This document shows, one piece after another, positions 7,275 through 15,882 of a stretch of 64,000 bases of DNA; position 1 is the stretch's first letter; every line of letters begins with the position of its first letter. Position numbers and translations under genes: made by a program. The notes beneath the pieces are model-generated. The model saw only the letters and a list, made by a program, of their open reading frames with translations, had not been told where the DNA came from and did not search any database. This DNA comes from Ferrovibrio sp036381655. Its GTDB lineage: Bacteria > Pseudomonadota > Alphaproteobacteria > Ferrovibrionales > Ferrovibrionaceae. Where the stretch lies: positions 1-64,000 of the forward strand of contig NZ_DASVCJ010000020.1 of NCBI RefSeq assembly GCF_036381655.1, given 5' to 3'.

Positions 7275-9308
7275 ATGACGGCACCGGTTCCGAAAAGCCG
7301 GATGGGCGGTATCTCGCGCGGCTTCCTCGCAGGGATCATCGCGGTCGTCCTGCTGCTCGTCTTTACCGGCGCCATGGCCTTGCTGCTGCTGCGCGACCTG
7401 CGCGATGCCGAACGCAGCCGCGAGGCGCAGCGGGCCGGCGCCGTGGCCGCCAGCCTGGCGCAACTGGTCGAGCGCCAGATGCAGATGGCCGACCTTTTGC
7501 TGCAATTCGCCAATATCGAGATCGGGCGCGGCCTGCCGCGCGGCATATTGCCGAGCGATGCGCTGAATAACCTGCTGACCGAACGGGTCGAGCTGCTGCC
7601 CAATATCGAGGCCGTGCATGTCTTCGACCGGCGCGGCGATCTGTGGTTCGTCGCCGGATCGGCGCCGATGCCGCTGAACATCGTCGCCACCGATCTGTTC
7701 CGGCGGCACCGCGAGGGCGCCAGGCGGCTGCTGACGGCCGACAGCGCCCCGATCGCGCCGCGGCTCTGGCTCAGTCGCCGCATCGACACTGCCGAAGGCC
7801 AGTTCGACGGCGTGCTGATCGCCTCGCTCTCGCTGCAGATCAGCGACCTGCTCGAGCGCGAAACCTTCGGCACGCCGGTGGATGCGCTGGCGCTGGTCTA
7901 CGAGGACGGCCGGCCGATCGCGGCCCGGCGGACCGACCGCCTCGCCGAATTGCTGCCCCATCGCAAATTGCAGACCGGACCGTCCGGTGCGGCGACGATG
8001 GCAGACGGCGCACAGATCTACTGGGCGCGCGTGCACGATTTTCCGCTTTACATACTGCTGAAGCTGCCGCCGCATGCCGGCGAAAGCGGCTGGCGCCGGA
8101 TCACGTCGGGCTATTTCCTGCTGCTCGGCATGGTCGGGCTCGGCACCGTCGCCGCGCTGGGGACGATCTGGCGGCAATTGCGCCGGCGCGCCGCCTCGGA
8201 GGCGATCCTGCGCGGCCTGATGGACAATCCGCCGATCGTCATCGCGCTGCTCGATCCGGCCGGCCGCTACCTGATGGCCAACCGCTATTATTGCGAGGTG
8301 CTCGGCGTCGCCGAAAAGGACCTGATCGGCCGCACCGCGCAGGAAGTCATGCCGCCCGATGTCGCCGCCCGCTTCGAAAAGCAGCTGGCCGAGACGGTCG
8401 CCGCCGGCCATGCGCTGCTGTTCGACGCCGAGGAGCGCCGGCGCGAGGGCAAGCGGCGCTATTACATGCTGATGCGGTTTCCGATCTACGACGACCGCGG
8501 CGACCTGCTGGCGACCGGAGCGATCGCCATCGACATCACCGAGCGCAAGCAGCTCGAAGCGGCGCTGCGCGAACAGCGCCAGCTGGCCGAGACCGCCAAT
8601 CGCGCGAAAAGCGAGTTCCTCGCCCATATGAGCCATGAACTGCGCACGCCGCTCAATGCGGTAATCGGCTTCGCCGACATGATCGCCAGCCGGATGCTCG
8701 GCGCGCAGTCGCCGAAATATTTCGAATATGCCGAGGATATCAGCCGCAGCGCGCATCACCTGCTGGGCGTGATCAACGACATCCTCGACGTATCGAAGAT
8801 CGAAAGCGGCCGCTTCGAGCTGGACCGCGCGCCGCATGATCTGCGCGGCCTGGTCGAGGACGGCCTGCGCCTGGTGCAGGGCCGCGCCCGCGAAGGCGGC
8901 GTGAAGCTGGCCAACCGGCTGGCGCGCGATCTGCCGCAGGTGCATGTCGATGCCCGCGCGATCAAGCAGATCCTGATCAACCTGCTCAGCAATGCCGTCA
9001 AGTTCACGCCCAGCGGCGGCATCGTCACCGTCGACGGCAGCGTCGCCGCCGATGGCAGCGTGCGGCTCGTGGTGCGCGATACCGGCGCCGGCATCGCGCC
9101 CGAGCATCTGCCGCGCCTGTTCGAGCCCTTCTGGCAGGCCAATGCCGGCATCCGGCGCAGCGAGGGCAGCGGCCTGGGCCTGAGCATCTGCCGCAAGCTG
9201 GCCGAGCTGCATGACGGCAGCATCAGCGTCGCCTCCGAACCGGGCAGCGGCACGCAGGTCACCGTGCTTTTCCCGCCGGGAACGGCGGTGCCGGAGGCGG
9301 TGCAGTAG
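7275..9308 (+). CDS. Membrane PAS sensor histidine kinase
   Basis: A 677-residue sensor kinase. A first membrane helix lies near residues 15-35, a periplasmic sensing region follows up to about residue 275, and a second helix (GYFLLLGMVGLGTVAALGTI) comes next. Then come a PAS domain (about 310-430), the HisKA dimerization helix with the phospho-accepting histidine in FLAHMSHELRTPLNAV, and an HATPase domain with LINLLSNAVKFTP (N box), DTGAGI and GSGLGLSI (G boxes). There is no receiver domain and no response-regulator gene beside it, so its partner and signal are unknown. It follows the acetyltransferase gene by 62 bases. Confidence 0.92.
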   Translation: MTAPVPKSRMGGISRGFLAGIIAVVLLLVFTGAMALLLLRDLRDAERSREAQRAGAVAASLAQLVERQMQMADLLLQFANIEIGRGLPRGILPSDALNNLLTERVELLPNIEAVHVFDRRGDLWFVAGSAPMPLNIVATDLFRRHREGARRLLTADSAPIAPRLWLSRRIDTAEGQFDGVLIASLSLQISDLLERETFGTPVDALALVYEDGRPIAARRTDRLAELLPHRKLQTGPSGAATMADGAQIYWARVHDFPLYILLKLPPHAGESGWRRITSGYFLLLGMVGLGTVAALGTIWRQLRRRAASEAILRGLMDNPPIVIALLDPAGRYLMANRYYCEVLGVAEKDLIGRTAQEVMPPDVAARFEKQLAETVAAGHALLFDAEERRREGKRRYYMLMRFPIYDDRGDLLATGAIAIDITERKQLEAALREQRQLAETANRAKSEFLAHMSHELRTPLNAVIGFADMIASRMLGAQSPKYFEYAEDISRSAHHLLGVINDILDVSKIESGRFELDRAPHDLRGLVEDGLRLVQGRAREGGVKLANRLARDLPQVHVDARAIKQILINLLSNAVKFTPSGGIVTVDGSVAADGSVRLVVRDTGAGIAPEHLPRLFEPFWQANAGIRRSEGSGLGLSICRKLAELHDGSISVASEPGSGTQVTVLFPPGTAVPEAVQ

Positions 9309-9323
9309 ATTGCGGTGGACGGA

Positions 9324-9356
9324 CCGGCTTTTTCCGGCCGGCTTTTTCCTGGCCGG
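9324..9356. terminator. GC-hairpins with T runs between convergent genes
   Basis: The short gap between the histidine kinase stop and the mlaA stop contains two direct copies of CCGGCTTTTTCC (9324-9335 and 9338-9349) and an inverted pair CCGGCC/GGCCGG (9334-9339 and 9351-9356). T runs after GC-rich stems suggest transcription ends here, chiefly for the rightward kinase gene. Confidence 0.45.
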
Positions 9357-9358
9357 GC

Positions 9359-10195
9359 TTACCGCGAGGGCTTGGTCTCCGCCGGCTGGGTCTCGATGGC
9401 GCCGTCGGCATCGGCCGACTGGCTGACCGTCGGCGAGACCGAGGGGCTGGCGGAGCGGCGGTTGCTGATCTCGTCGGCGCGGCGCTGGCGATAGACGCTG
9501 CGCAGCGTGACATAATAGTCGAGCGAGGTGCGCTCGAGATTGTCCAGCGTATCGAGCAGGCCGGCGCGGGTATCGACGCCCGCCAGGCCCATGCGGGCAT
9601 AGATCCACCCGTCGCGATGCGTGTTGTGCAGATACCAGTTCAGCGGATCGGCGACCGAATCGACGGCCAGGCCGGCGAGGTCGCGCGGATTGGACGGACC
9701 GATCACCGGGATGAACAGATAAGGGCCCTCGCCGACGCCCCAGACGGCGAGCGTCTGGCCGAAATCCTCGGTATGCGGCGCGATGTCGAACCATTTGTCG
9801 GCGGCGTCATAGAGGCCGAGCACGCCGACCGTGGAATTGATCGCGAACCGCTGGACGGTGTCGCCGGCGCGGCCGGTTTCGCCCTGCAGCAGATCGTTGG
9901 CCAGGATGATCGGGGCGCGCAGGTTGAGCAGCGCGTTATGCACGCCGGTCTGCAGCGGCTGCGGCACGAAGATCGTGTAGCCGAAGGCAACCGGCTTGAG
10001 CAGGAAATTGTCGATCACCTGATGCAGCTGGAACAGCGCACGGTTGACCGGCTCGAGCGGATCGTTGACGGCTTCGAAATCGGCGCGGGCCTGGGGATCT
10101 TCCGGCGCCGTCGCGCAGCCGGCCAGCAGACCGGTGGAAAGCAGCACGGCAAGGGTGAGGCTCTTCCACTGGGGCCGGCACAAGGCGACGATCAT
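9359..10195 (-). CDS. mlaA: Outer-membrane lipid asymmetry lipoprotein MlaA (VacJ)
   Basis: A 278-residue lipoprotein of the VacJ/MlaA family, with a signal peptide ending in the lipobox LLAG-C27. The family core is clear: NDPLEPVNRALFQ, GGEG-like segments, FGQTLAVWGVGEGPYLFIP, and PSNPRDLAG. MlaA sits in the outer membrane and removes misplaced phospholipids from the outer leaflet, passing them to MlaC. A Ser/Thr-rich tail of about 35 residues follows the domain. The mlaBCDEF genes are not in the window, which is common. The ATG at 10193-10195 has GAGG about ten bases upstream. Confidence 0.93.
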   Translation of the reverse strand: MIVALCRPQWKSLTLAVLLSTGLLAGCATAPEDPQARADFEAVNDPLEPVNRALFQLHQVIDNFLLKPVAFGYTIFVPQPLQTGVHNALLNLRAPIILANDLLQGETGRAGDTVQRFAINSTVGVLGLYDAADKWFDIAPHTEDFGQTLAVWGVGEGPYLFIPVIGPSNPRDLAGLAVDSVADPLNWYLHNTHRDGWIYARMGLAGVDTRAGLLDTLDNLERTSLDYYVTLRSVYRQRRADEISNRRSASPSVSPTVSQSADADGAIETQPAETKPSR

Positions 10196-10345
10196 GGTTC
10201 TATGACCTCATTATTTTCTTAGCCTTAGGTTATCCGGTATCCGCCCAGAACTGGCAAGAGCGATCCCGGTGACCAAGCGGCAACCATCACAGACCAGCTA
10301 AGTTTTGTCTGAAAGTGGTGCAATTCTGCAACAAAATCCGGAAGG

Positions 10346-10543
10346 TTAATGGAGGTTGTCGGAGGGCTGGGCAGCCTCCTCAGATTCGTCGGGGTCGTCT
10401 TCCTCAACCGCCGGTATGGCGTAGCCGCCCTTCAGCCAGCGATTGAGGTCGACCTGGGCGCAGCGGTGCGAGCAGAACGGGGCGTAGCGGGCGGCCTCCT
10501 CGGCCGGGATCTTGCCGCAGATCGGACAGGGCTTGGCGGTCAT
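10346..10543 (-). CDS. yacG: DNA gyrase inhibitor / zinc-binding protein YacG
   Basis: A 65-residue zinc-ribbon protein with Cys6-x2-Cys9 (CPIC) and Cys24-x3-Cys28 (FCSHRC), then DLNRWLKGGYAIP, the YacG hallmark, and an acidic tail. In E. coli YacG binds GyrB and blocks gyrase binding to DNA. It follows the RNase G gene by 17 bases and ends the infA-maf-rng-yacG run. The long open frame that reads through it to 11407 is antisense noise fused in frame and was discarded. Confidence 0.93.
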   Translation of the reverse strand: MTAKPCPICGKIPAEEAARYAPFCSHRCAQVDLNRWLKGGYAIPAVEEDDPDESEEAAQPSDNLH

Positions 10544-10560
10544 GGCAATGCTCTTGAACG

Positions 10561-12129
10561 TCAGCGTCCCTGCCGGGTCACCTGGAAGGATTCGCGGCGC
10601 CGGCCGGCTTCCGGTTTGACATGAACCATGGCGCCGATCTGCCGTTCCAGCCGGTTGCGCAGATCGGCATCGAGCAGCGCCGCCACGTCGGGCGCGCAGG
10701 CGATCTCGAGCCGTGCGCCGGGCGGGCTCGACGCGGCCTCGCGCCAGGCGCGGCGCAGCAATTCCGCCAGCACCGCCGGCAGCGAGGGCAGCCGGCCGTC
10801 GCCGTCGCAGGTCGGGCAGGAATCGAACAGGCGCGCCGACAGCGGCTCGCCGACGCGCTTGCGCGTCATCTCGACCAGGCCCAGCGCCGACATGCCGAGC
10901 ACCTTGACCGGCGCCGGGTCCCGGGCCAGCGCCTGGCGCAGCGCGTTGACCGTCTGCGCGCGGTAGGCGGCGCTTTCCATATGAAGGAAGTCGATGACGA
11001 TGATGCCGCCGATGCCGCGCAGGCGCAGCTGGCGCGCGATCTCGGCCGCCGCCTCCAGATTGATCTTCAGCGCCAGTTCCTCGAAGGCGGCGCCGCGCGC
11101 CGAGGCCTTGCCGGAATCGACGTCGATGGCGGTCAGCGCCTCGGTCTCGCCGAAGATGATGGCGCCGCCGGATTTCAGCGCCACGCGCCGGCTCAGCGCA
11201 TCGGCGATGTCCTGCTCGATGTCGAACAGGTCGAACAGCCCGGCCGGATCGTCGAAACGCTCCAGCCGGCCGACATGGTCCGGCGCATGCTCGAACAGCC
11301 AGGCGCGCGCCTCGGCGAAGCCCTGCGCGGCATTCACGCGGATGCGGTCGAGCTTGGCGCCGACATGATCGCGCAGCGCCCGGCCGACCGGGCCCATCTC
11401 GCGCCACAGCTCGGCCGGCGCGCCGCAGGTCTTGCTCGCCTTGCTGCGGCGTTCCTCGATGGCGATCCAGCGCGCGCGCAGGCGTTCGAGGTCGGCGGCC
11501 AGTTCGGTCTTGTCGGCGCCCTCGGCATTGGCGTTGACGATGCAGCCCATGCTCTTGCGCCGGTCCTCGCCGCTGCGGCGGTCCGCGCCGTCGTAACGCG
11601 CCGGCCGCGCCGAGCGGCGGTCGCCGGCCCGGCGCTGCAGCCGCGCCGTCACCTTTAGCGGCGTCTGGTCGGCCAGGGCCAGCAGGCTTTGCATCACGGC
11701 GGCCAGCCGCATGCGTTCGGCATCCTGGCTGATCCGCTTGGTCACCCGCACGGCCGGATCGAAGGGGGTAAGCGACAGGAAACGGCCGGGCAGCGCGATC
11801 TGGCAGGTCAGCTTGACGCCCTTCTCGCCCACCGGATCGCGGATCACCTGCACCAGCACGGTTTCGCCTTCATGCAGCCGCTGCTCGATCGGCAGGTCCC
11901 GCACCGGCACCAGGTCGTCGCGCCCGAGAAAGCCGTCGCGGCTCAGGCCGATATCGACATAGGCCGCCTGCAGGCCCTTCTCGATGCGGCGCACGCGGCC
12001 GAGGAAAATCGCGCCCAGGGCGGAATCGCGCTCGGGGCGTTCGAGATCGAGATGCACGAGGCGGTCGTCCTCGACCAGGGCGACGCGCGTCTCGGTCAGT
12101 CCGACATCGATCAGAAGCTCGTTGGCCAT
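10561..12129 (-). CDS. rng: Ribonuclease E/G family endoribonuclease (RNase G type)
   Basis: A 522-residue RNase G-like enzyme. It contains the S1 RNA-binding domain (about residues 35-110, GAIFLGRVRRIEKGLQAAYV), the 5'-sensor region, the DNase I-like catalytic centre with Asp residues in ALTAIDVDSGKA and GGIIVIDFLHM, and the zinc-link CPTC. It processes rRNA and decays mRNA. An Arg/Asp-rich insertion (about residues 164-193, with repeated DRR motifs) separates the S1-side region from GCIVNANAEGADKTEL, where most family members continue directly. It follows maf by seven bases. The ATG at 12127-12129 gives the standard MANELLID start. Confidence 0.93.
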   Translation of the reverse strand: MANELLIDVGLTETRVALVEDDRLVHLDLERPERDSALGAIFLGRVRRIEKGLQAAYVDIGLSRDGFLGRDDLVPVRDLPIEQRLHEGETVLVQVIRDPVGEKGVKLTCQIALPGRFLSLTPFDPAVRVTKRISQDAERMRLAAVMQSLLALADQTPLKVTARLQRRAGDRRSARPARYDGADRRSGEDRRKSMGCIVNANAEGADKTELAADLERLRARWIAIEERRSKASKTCGAPAELWREMGPVGRALRDHVGAKLDRIRVNAAQGFAEARAWLFEHAPDHVGRLERFDDPAGLFDLFDIEQDIADALSRRVALKSGGAIIFGETEALTAIDVDSGKASARGAAFEELALKINLEAAAEIARQLRLRGIGGIIVIDFLHMESAAYRAQTVNALRQALARDPAPVKVLGMSALGLVEMTRKRVGEPLSARLFDSCPTCDGDGRLPSLPAVLAELLRRAWREAASSPPGARLEIACAPDVAALLDADLRNRLERQIGAMVHVKPEAGRRRESFQVTRQGR

Positions 12130-12136
12130 CGAATCA

Positions 12137-12727
12137 CTATAGCCAAGATTGCGGCCAAAGCGGATAGCCAAAGCCGTCCAGCAGCTGCGCGGTCTCGGCC
12201 AGCGGCAGGCCGACCACATTGGAATAGGAGCCGCCGAGCCAGAGGACGAACTGTTCGGCGCGGCCCTGGATGGCATAGCCGCCGGCCTTGCCCAGGCCCT
12301 CGCCGCAGGCGAGATAGGCCTCGATTTCGGCCGGCGCGAGGCGTTTGAAGCGCACGACGGTTTCGACCAGCCGGCGCGCCGTGCGGCCATCGGGATGGCG
12401 CAGGCAAAGCCCGGTCAGCACGCGATGGCGGCGGCCGGACAGAAGCTGCAGGCAGCGGCGGATATCGGCATCGCTGTCGGCTTTCGGCAGGATGCGGCGC
12501 CCGACGGCGACGACGGTATCGGCGGCAAGCACCAGCGCATCGGGCCGCTGCGGCGCGACGGCGGCGGCCTTCGAGGCGGCCAGCCGCGCGGCCAGCGCGC
12601 GCGGCGCTTCGCCCGGATGCGGGGTTTCGTCGAGGTCGGCGGCGAGAATGGCGTCCGGCGTGATGCCGATCTGGCGCAGCAGATCGCGCCGGCGCGGCGA
12701 GGCGGAGGCCAGCACGAGAGGCAGCAT
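12137..12727 (-). CDS. maf: Maf-family nucleoside triphosphate pyrophosphatase
   Basis: A 196-residue Maf protein with the opening LASASPRRRDLLRQIG, the catalytic segment LVLAADTVV, and GKAGGYAIQGRAEQFV near the end. Maf enzymes hydrolyse dTTP, UTP or modified nucleotides to monophosphates, a house-cleaning role in the cytoplasm. The gene lies between infA (25 bases upstream) and rng (seven bases downstream), an arrangement typical of alphaproteobacteria. Which Maf subfamily it belongs to was not settled. Confidence 0.93.
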   Translation of the reverse strand: MLPLVLASASPRRRDLLRQIGITPDAILAADLDETPHPGEAPRALAARLAASKAAAVAPQRPDALVLAADTVVAVGRRILPKADSDADIRRCLQLLSGRRHRVLTGLCLRHPDGRTARRLVETVVRFKRLAPAEIEAYLACGEGLGKAGGYAIQGRAEQFVLWLGGSYSNVVGLPLAETAQLLDGFGYPLWPQSWL

Positions 12728-12752
12728 GGCCAGGTCCGCCCGCGGCAGGGAC

Positions 12753-12971
12753 TTACTTGAAACGGAAGGTGATGCGGCCCTTGGTCAGGTCATAGGGGGT
12801 CATTTCCACCATGACCCGGTCGCCCGCCAGAACACGGATGCGGTTCTTGCGCATCTTGCCCGAGGTATGAGCCAGCACCTCGTGACCGTTGTCCAACTTG
12901 ACCCGGAACATCGCGTTGGGCAGCAATTCATCCACAACGCCGGGAAATTCCAGCAATTCTTCCTTCGCCAT
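12753..12971 (-). CDS. infA: Translation initiation factor IF-1
   Basis: A 72-residue OB-fold protein with MAKEELLEFPGVVDELLPN, HTSGKMRKNRIRVLAGDRV and the end YDLTKGRITFRFK, the exact usual length of IF-1. It binds the ribosomal A site during initiation. The ATG at 12969-12971 follows AGAGGCGG, and a longer reading by six codons (12989) is not needed. A GC-rich hairpin lies 20 bases upstream in the leader. Confidence 0.97.
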   Translation of the reverse strand: MAKEELLEFPGVVDELLPNAMFRVKLDNGHEVLAHTSGKMRKNRIRVLAGDRVMVEMTPYDLTKGRITFRFK

Positions 12972-12990
12972 TCCGCCTCTGTAAAGCAAT

Positions 12991-13013
12991 GCCGCGCCGG
13001 GGATCGGCGCGGC
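12991..13013 (-). promoter_or_regulatory. Stem-loop in the infA leader
   Basis: GCCGCGCC (12991-12998) and GGCGCGGC (13006-13013) form a perfect 8-bp stem with a seven-base loop, 20 bases before the infA ATG. No T run follows on either strand. It may affect message stability; its function is not known. Confidence 0.35.
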
Positions 13014-13104
13014 GTTGGAACATGCGCGCGCAATTGTGGAAAATCAAGCCGGGAGGGCGGACTTGTGCGGTCCAACTAGAACGCACAAGGAACGGAGGCG
13101 GATA

Positions 13105-13676
13105 CTACTCCACCTCGATGCGGATCGCCGACCACACCCATTTGGCAGCGTCCGCGCCTTCAGCTCGGGATAGCGCTTGCGCGGATAGACCACCCAGGCC
13201 GGGCCGCGGCCGCCGAGCCGAGCCAGCGGCCATCGGCCTTGAATGCCAGCAGGATCGGGTATTTGTCGATCTCGGCCATCGGGATCTCGGCGCCATAGCC
13301 GTCGAGGGCGAACACTTTCACGGCGCGGCCGCCATGCCGGGCATCCGGCGCGCCGGCCGCCTTGAGCACGTCGCGCAGCAAGGGGCCCCCGAAACGAACG
13401 GCCCTCGGCCAGGTGTCGTAATGCGCCGCCAGCTTATCATGCCGAGCTTCTGCAGCATGGCGAGATCCAAGCTTGCCGCCTTCCCGAAGCTGGCATTGCC
13501 CACCTTGAAGAAGGCGTCGTCGAACTCGTCCAGCGCGCCGCGATTGCTCGTGGCGACATGGCCATGCACGGTCAGCACGACGGGCCCGGTCGGCCCGGCC
13601 AGGTCGGCGGCAGCGCGGCGAGCGCGAAGGCGAGACCGGCGCCGAGAGCGAGCAGGATTGTCTTCAGGCGACGCAT
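13105..13676 (-). pseudogene. Frameshifted molybdopterin-binding oxidoreductase-like protein
   Basis: Pieces of one protein lie in different frames of the minus strand. A start MRRLKTILLALGAG with a signal-peptide-like stretch is cut by a stop. Then come VLTVHGHVATSNRGALDEFD and LAMLQKLGMIS in a second frame, LLRDVLKAAGA and ALDGYGAEIPMAEIDKYPIL in another, and the end KWVWSAIRIEVE in yet another. This order matches the small secreted proteins of the oxidoreductase molybdopterin-binding-domain superfamily common in alphaproteobacteria. At least three frameshifts are required, so the gene is dead unless the assembly is wrong here. It lies between infA and a histidine kinase gene. Confidence 0.7.
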
Positions 13677-13710
13677 CGTTCCCCCCATTCCATCCGCGCC
13701 GCTTACCATA

Positions 13711-14940
13711 TCACGCTTCCCGCAAGGGGAAGACCATGGTCGCCGTGGTGCCCTCGCCCAGCGCGCTTTCGATCAGCAGCCGGCCGCCATGCAGTCCCAT
13801 CAGGCGGCGCGAGATGGTGATGCCGAGCCCGGTGCCCTGGCCGCGCTGGTTCTTCGGCCCGGCCTGATAGAAGGCCTCGCCGAGCCGGACGAGATCGCTG
13901 TCGGAAATGCCCGGCCCGTCATCGACGACGCTGATCTGGATTTCGCGCTTCTTCACCGCGCCCTGCACGACGATGCGGCCATTCTCGGGGGTGAACTTGA
14001 TGGCGTTGGAGATCAGATTGAGCAGCACCTGGCGGAAGGCGCTGCGGTCGGCATCCAGCGGCGGCAGCGCGTGCAGCGAGGCGTCCATCACCAGCGACTG
14101 GTCCTTCTGGCGCGCCTGCGGCAGCAGCAGCGAGATCACCGCATCGGCCTCGTCGACGATGGTCAGGCGGTCCAGCGTCAGCGTCATCTTGCCGGCTTCG
14201 ATGCGGCTGAGATCGAGGATGCTGGAGATCACCTCGAGCAGATGCTCGCCCGCCTGGCGGATCAGGCCGGCATAATCCTTGTAATGCGCATCGCCCAGCG
14301 GCCCGTAGGTCTCGCTTTCCAGCAGGCCGGCGAAGCCGATCACGGCATTGAGCGGCGTGCGCAGCTCGTGGCTCATGAAGGCGAGGAATTCGCCTTTCGA
14401 GCGCGAGGCCAGCATCGCCTCCTCGCGCGCCATCTCGGTTTCCGCCAGGGCGCGGTGCAAATCCAGCGCATCGCTGGCGAGCGCCGCCAGCGCCCGCAGC
14501 TTTTCGCGGTCGGCCGCATCGAAGCGGCGCGGCAGCGTATCGAGCACGGTCAGGGCGCCGATGCGATAGCCGTTCTCGGCGATCAGCGGCGCGCCGGCAT
14601 AGAAACGCAGCCACGGCTCGCCGGCGACGCGCGGATGATCGGCGAAACGCCGGTCCTGCCGCAGATCCTCGACGACGAAAACCTCGTCGCTCAGGATCGC
14701 CCAGGCGCTGAAGGCATTCGCGCGCGGCAAATCGGACAACTGGATGCCGTATTGCGCCTTGAACCATTGCCGGTCGGCATCGATCAGCGTCACCGTCGCC
14801 GCCTGGGCGCCGAAAATCTGCGCCGTCAGCGCCACCAGGCGATCGAAACGCGGATCGTTCGGCGTATCGAGAATGGCAAAGCGTTCGAGCGCGGCGAGGC
14901 GGCCAGCCTCGTCCGGCGGCAAGGGTGCGGGGGTAGGCAA
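13711..14940 (-). CDS. Soluble GAF-domain histidine kinase
   Basis: A cytoplasmic kinase of about 409 residues. It has a GAF domain (starting near LDTPNDPRFDRLVALTAQIF and ending around RRFDAADREKL), HisKA with the phospho-accepting His in FLAFMSHELRTPLNAVIGFA, and HATPase with LLNLISNAIKFTP, DDGPGI and GQGTGLGITI. No membrane helix is present. The start is uncertain: no ATG precedes the domain. A TTG at 14938-14940 has AAAGGG eight bases upstream; a TTG at 15009 would add 23 residues. The HAxFSAWAIL region resembles GAF domains of light- or redox-type sensors, but no chromophore cysteine can be argued. No partner regulator is adjacent. Confidence 0.85.
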   Translation of the reverse strand: MPTPAPLPPDEAGRLAALERFAILDTPNDPRFDRLVALTAQIFGAQAATVTLIDADRQWFKAQYGIQLSDLPRANAFSAWAILSDEVFVVEDLRQDRRFADHPRVAGEPWLRFYAGAPLIAENGYRIGALTVLDTLPRRFDAADREKLRALAALASDALDLHRALAETEMAREEAMLASRSKGEFLAFMSHELRTPLNAVIGFAGLLESETYGPLGDAHYKDYAGLIRQAGEHLLEVISSILDLSRIEAGKMTLTLDRLTIVDEADAVISLLLPQARQKDQSLVMDASLHALPPLDADRSAFRQVLLNLISNAIKFTPENGRIVVQGAVKKREIQISVVDDGPGISDSDLVRLGEAFYQAGPKNQRGQGTGLGITISRRLMGLHGGRLLIESALGEGTTATMVFPLREA

Positions 14941-15070
14941 CGAGGATCCCTTTCGTGCCCTCTTTGATAGAGAGTGCCCGTTCGGCCCGCAAGCCCCGGT
15001 TTCCGCCAACTCACTGCCAAGTGACTGGCCGGCTTGACGATTTAAGCCGCCGCCCGGCGCGGCCGAGGCG

Positions 15071-15811
15071 TCAGTCGCGGCGCAGGATCGCCTCGCCGCT
15101 CACGTTGACGCTGACCGTCTGCTCGCCGGCGGCGGCCACCGGCGGCGCGGCGGCCGCCATCGTCTCGGCGCGCATGGCCTTGAACATCGGCTGCGGCGGG
15201 ACGACGCCGCCATTGATGCCGACCCGCGCCCAGCCGTCGAAGCGCAGATGCAGCGCCGCGGCGGCCTTCTTCGCGCGCGCCTCCAGGCGCTGCAGCGCTT
15301 CCGCCGTCAATTCGTCCTGCAGGCTGCGCTGCTGTTCGCGCGATACCGTATAGCCGAGTTCCTGCAGCAGCAGGCCGTCATTCTGCAGCGCGCCGACCGC
15401 TTCCAGCAGCTTCGCGTCGTCCTTGGAGATCACGACGAGGCTCTGCTGCGCGCGCCATTGCGCCGCCGGCGGCTTGGTGCCGGGCGGCAGATTCTGCGGC
15501 CGCGGCGGCGTCTCCTGATAGGTGCTGTAGCCGCCGGTCTCGACCTCGAGCCCGAGCGCGCGCGCCTTGGCCAGCGCCTTGGTCATCGCCGCGTTGACGG
15601 CGTTCTGCGCCACCGCTGCCTGTTCGGAACTGACCTGCGCCAGCAGGCGCGCGCGGATCGTATCGGGGGTCACGTCCCGCTCCGCCGTCTCGCTCAGATT
15701 CAGCAAGGTGGCGTCGGCAGGCTGGCCGCCCTGCGGCTGGGCCATGGCGCAGCCGGCGGCAAGCAGGGCGATGGCAAGGGCGGCGGACGGCAGCGGAAGG
15801 CGGAAGGCCAT
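15071..15811 (-). CDS. SIMPL-domain (DUF541) exported protein
   Basis: A 246-residue protein of the SIMPL/DUF541 family. It starts with a signal peptide containing LAIALLAAGC, which may serve as a lipobox, followed by LLNLSETAERDVTPDTIRA, GYSTYQ and a C-terminal strand SVNVSGEAIL, all typical of the family. Relatives such as E. coli YggE lower oxidative stress by an unclear mechanism in the envelope. The ATG at 15809-15811 directly precedes the hydrophobic stretch and was preferred to the start 15 codons upstream. It lies between the LMW phosphatase and the GAF kinase on the same strand. Confidence 0.85.
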   Translation of the reverse strand: MAFRLPLPSAALAIALLAAGCAMAQPQGGQPADATLLNLSETAERDVTPDTIRARLLAQVSSEQAAVAQNAVNAAMTKALAKARALGLEVETGGYSTYQETPPRPQNLPPGTKPPAAQWRAQQSLVVISKDDAKLLEAVGALQNDGLLLQELGYTVSREQQRSLQDELTAEALQRLEARAKKAAAALHLRFDGWARVGINGGVVPPQPMFKAMRAETMAAAAPPVAAAGEQTVSVNVSGEAILRRD

Positions 15812-15882
15812 GCGTTTCTCCAGGGTCGTTTCCGGCCAGCATAGCCGAAAAACCATGGCGACTTTGCGGCAATCCGGCGCCG

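Noticed and set aside
7209..9794. 861-codon minus-strand frame across the PAS kinase
   Set aside because: No domain can be seen, and the plus strand encodes an intact histidine kinase.
13034..13047. FNR box before infA
   Set aside because: Only the right half-site (ATCAA) fits; the left half has two mismatches in five.
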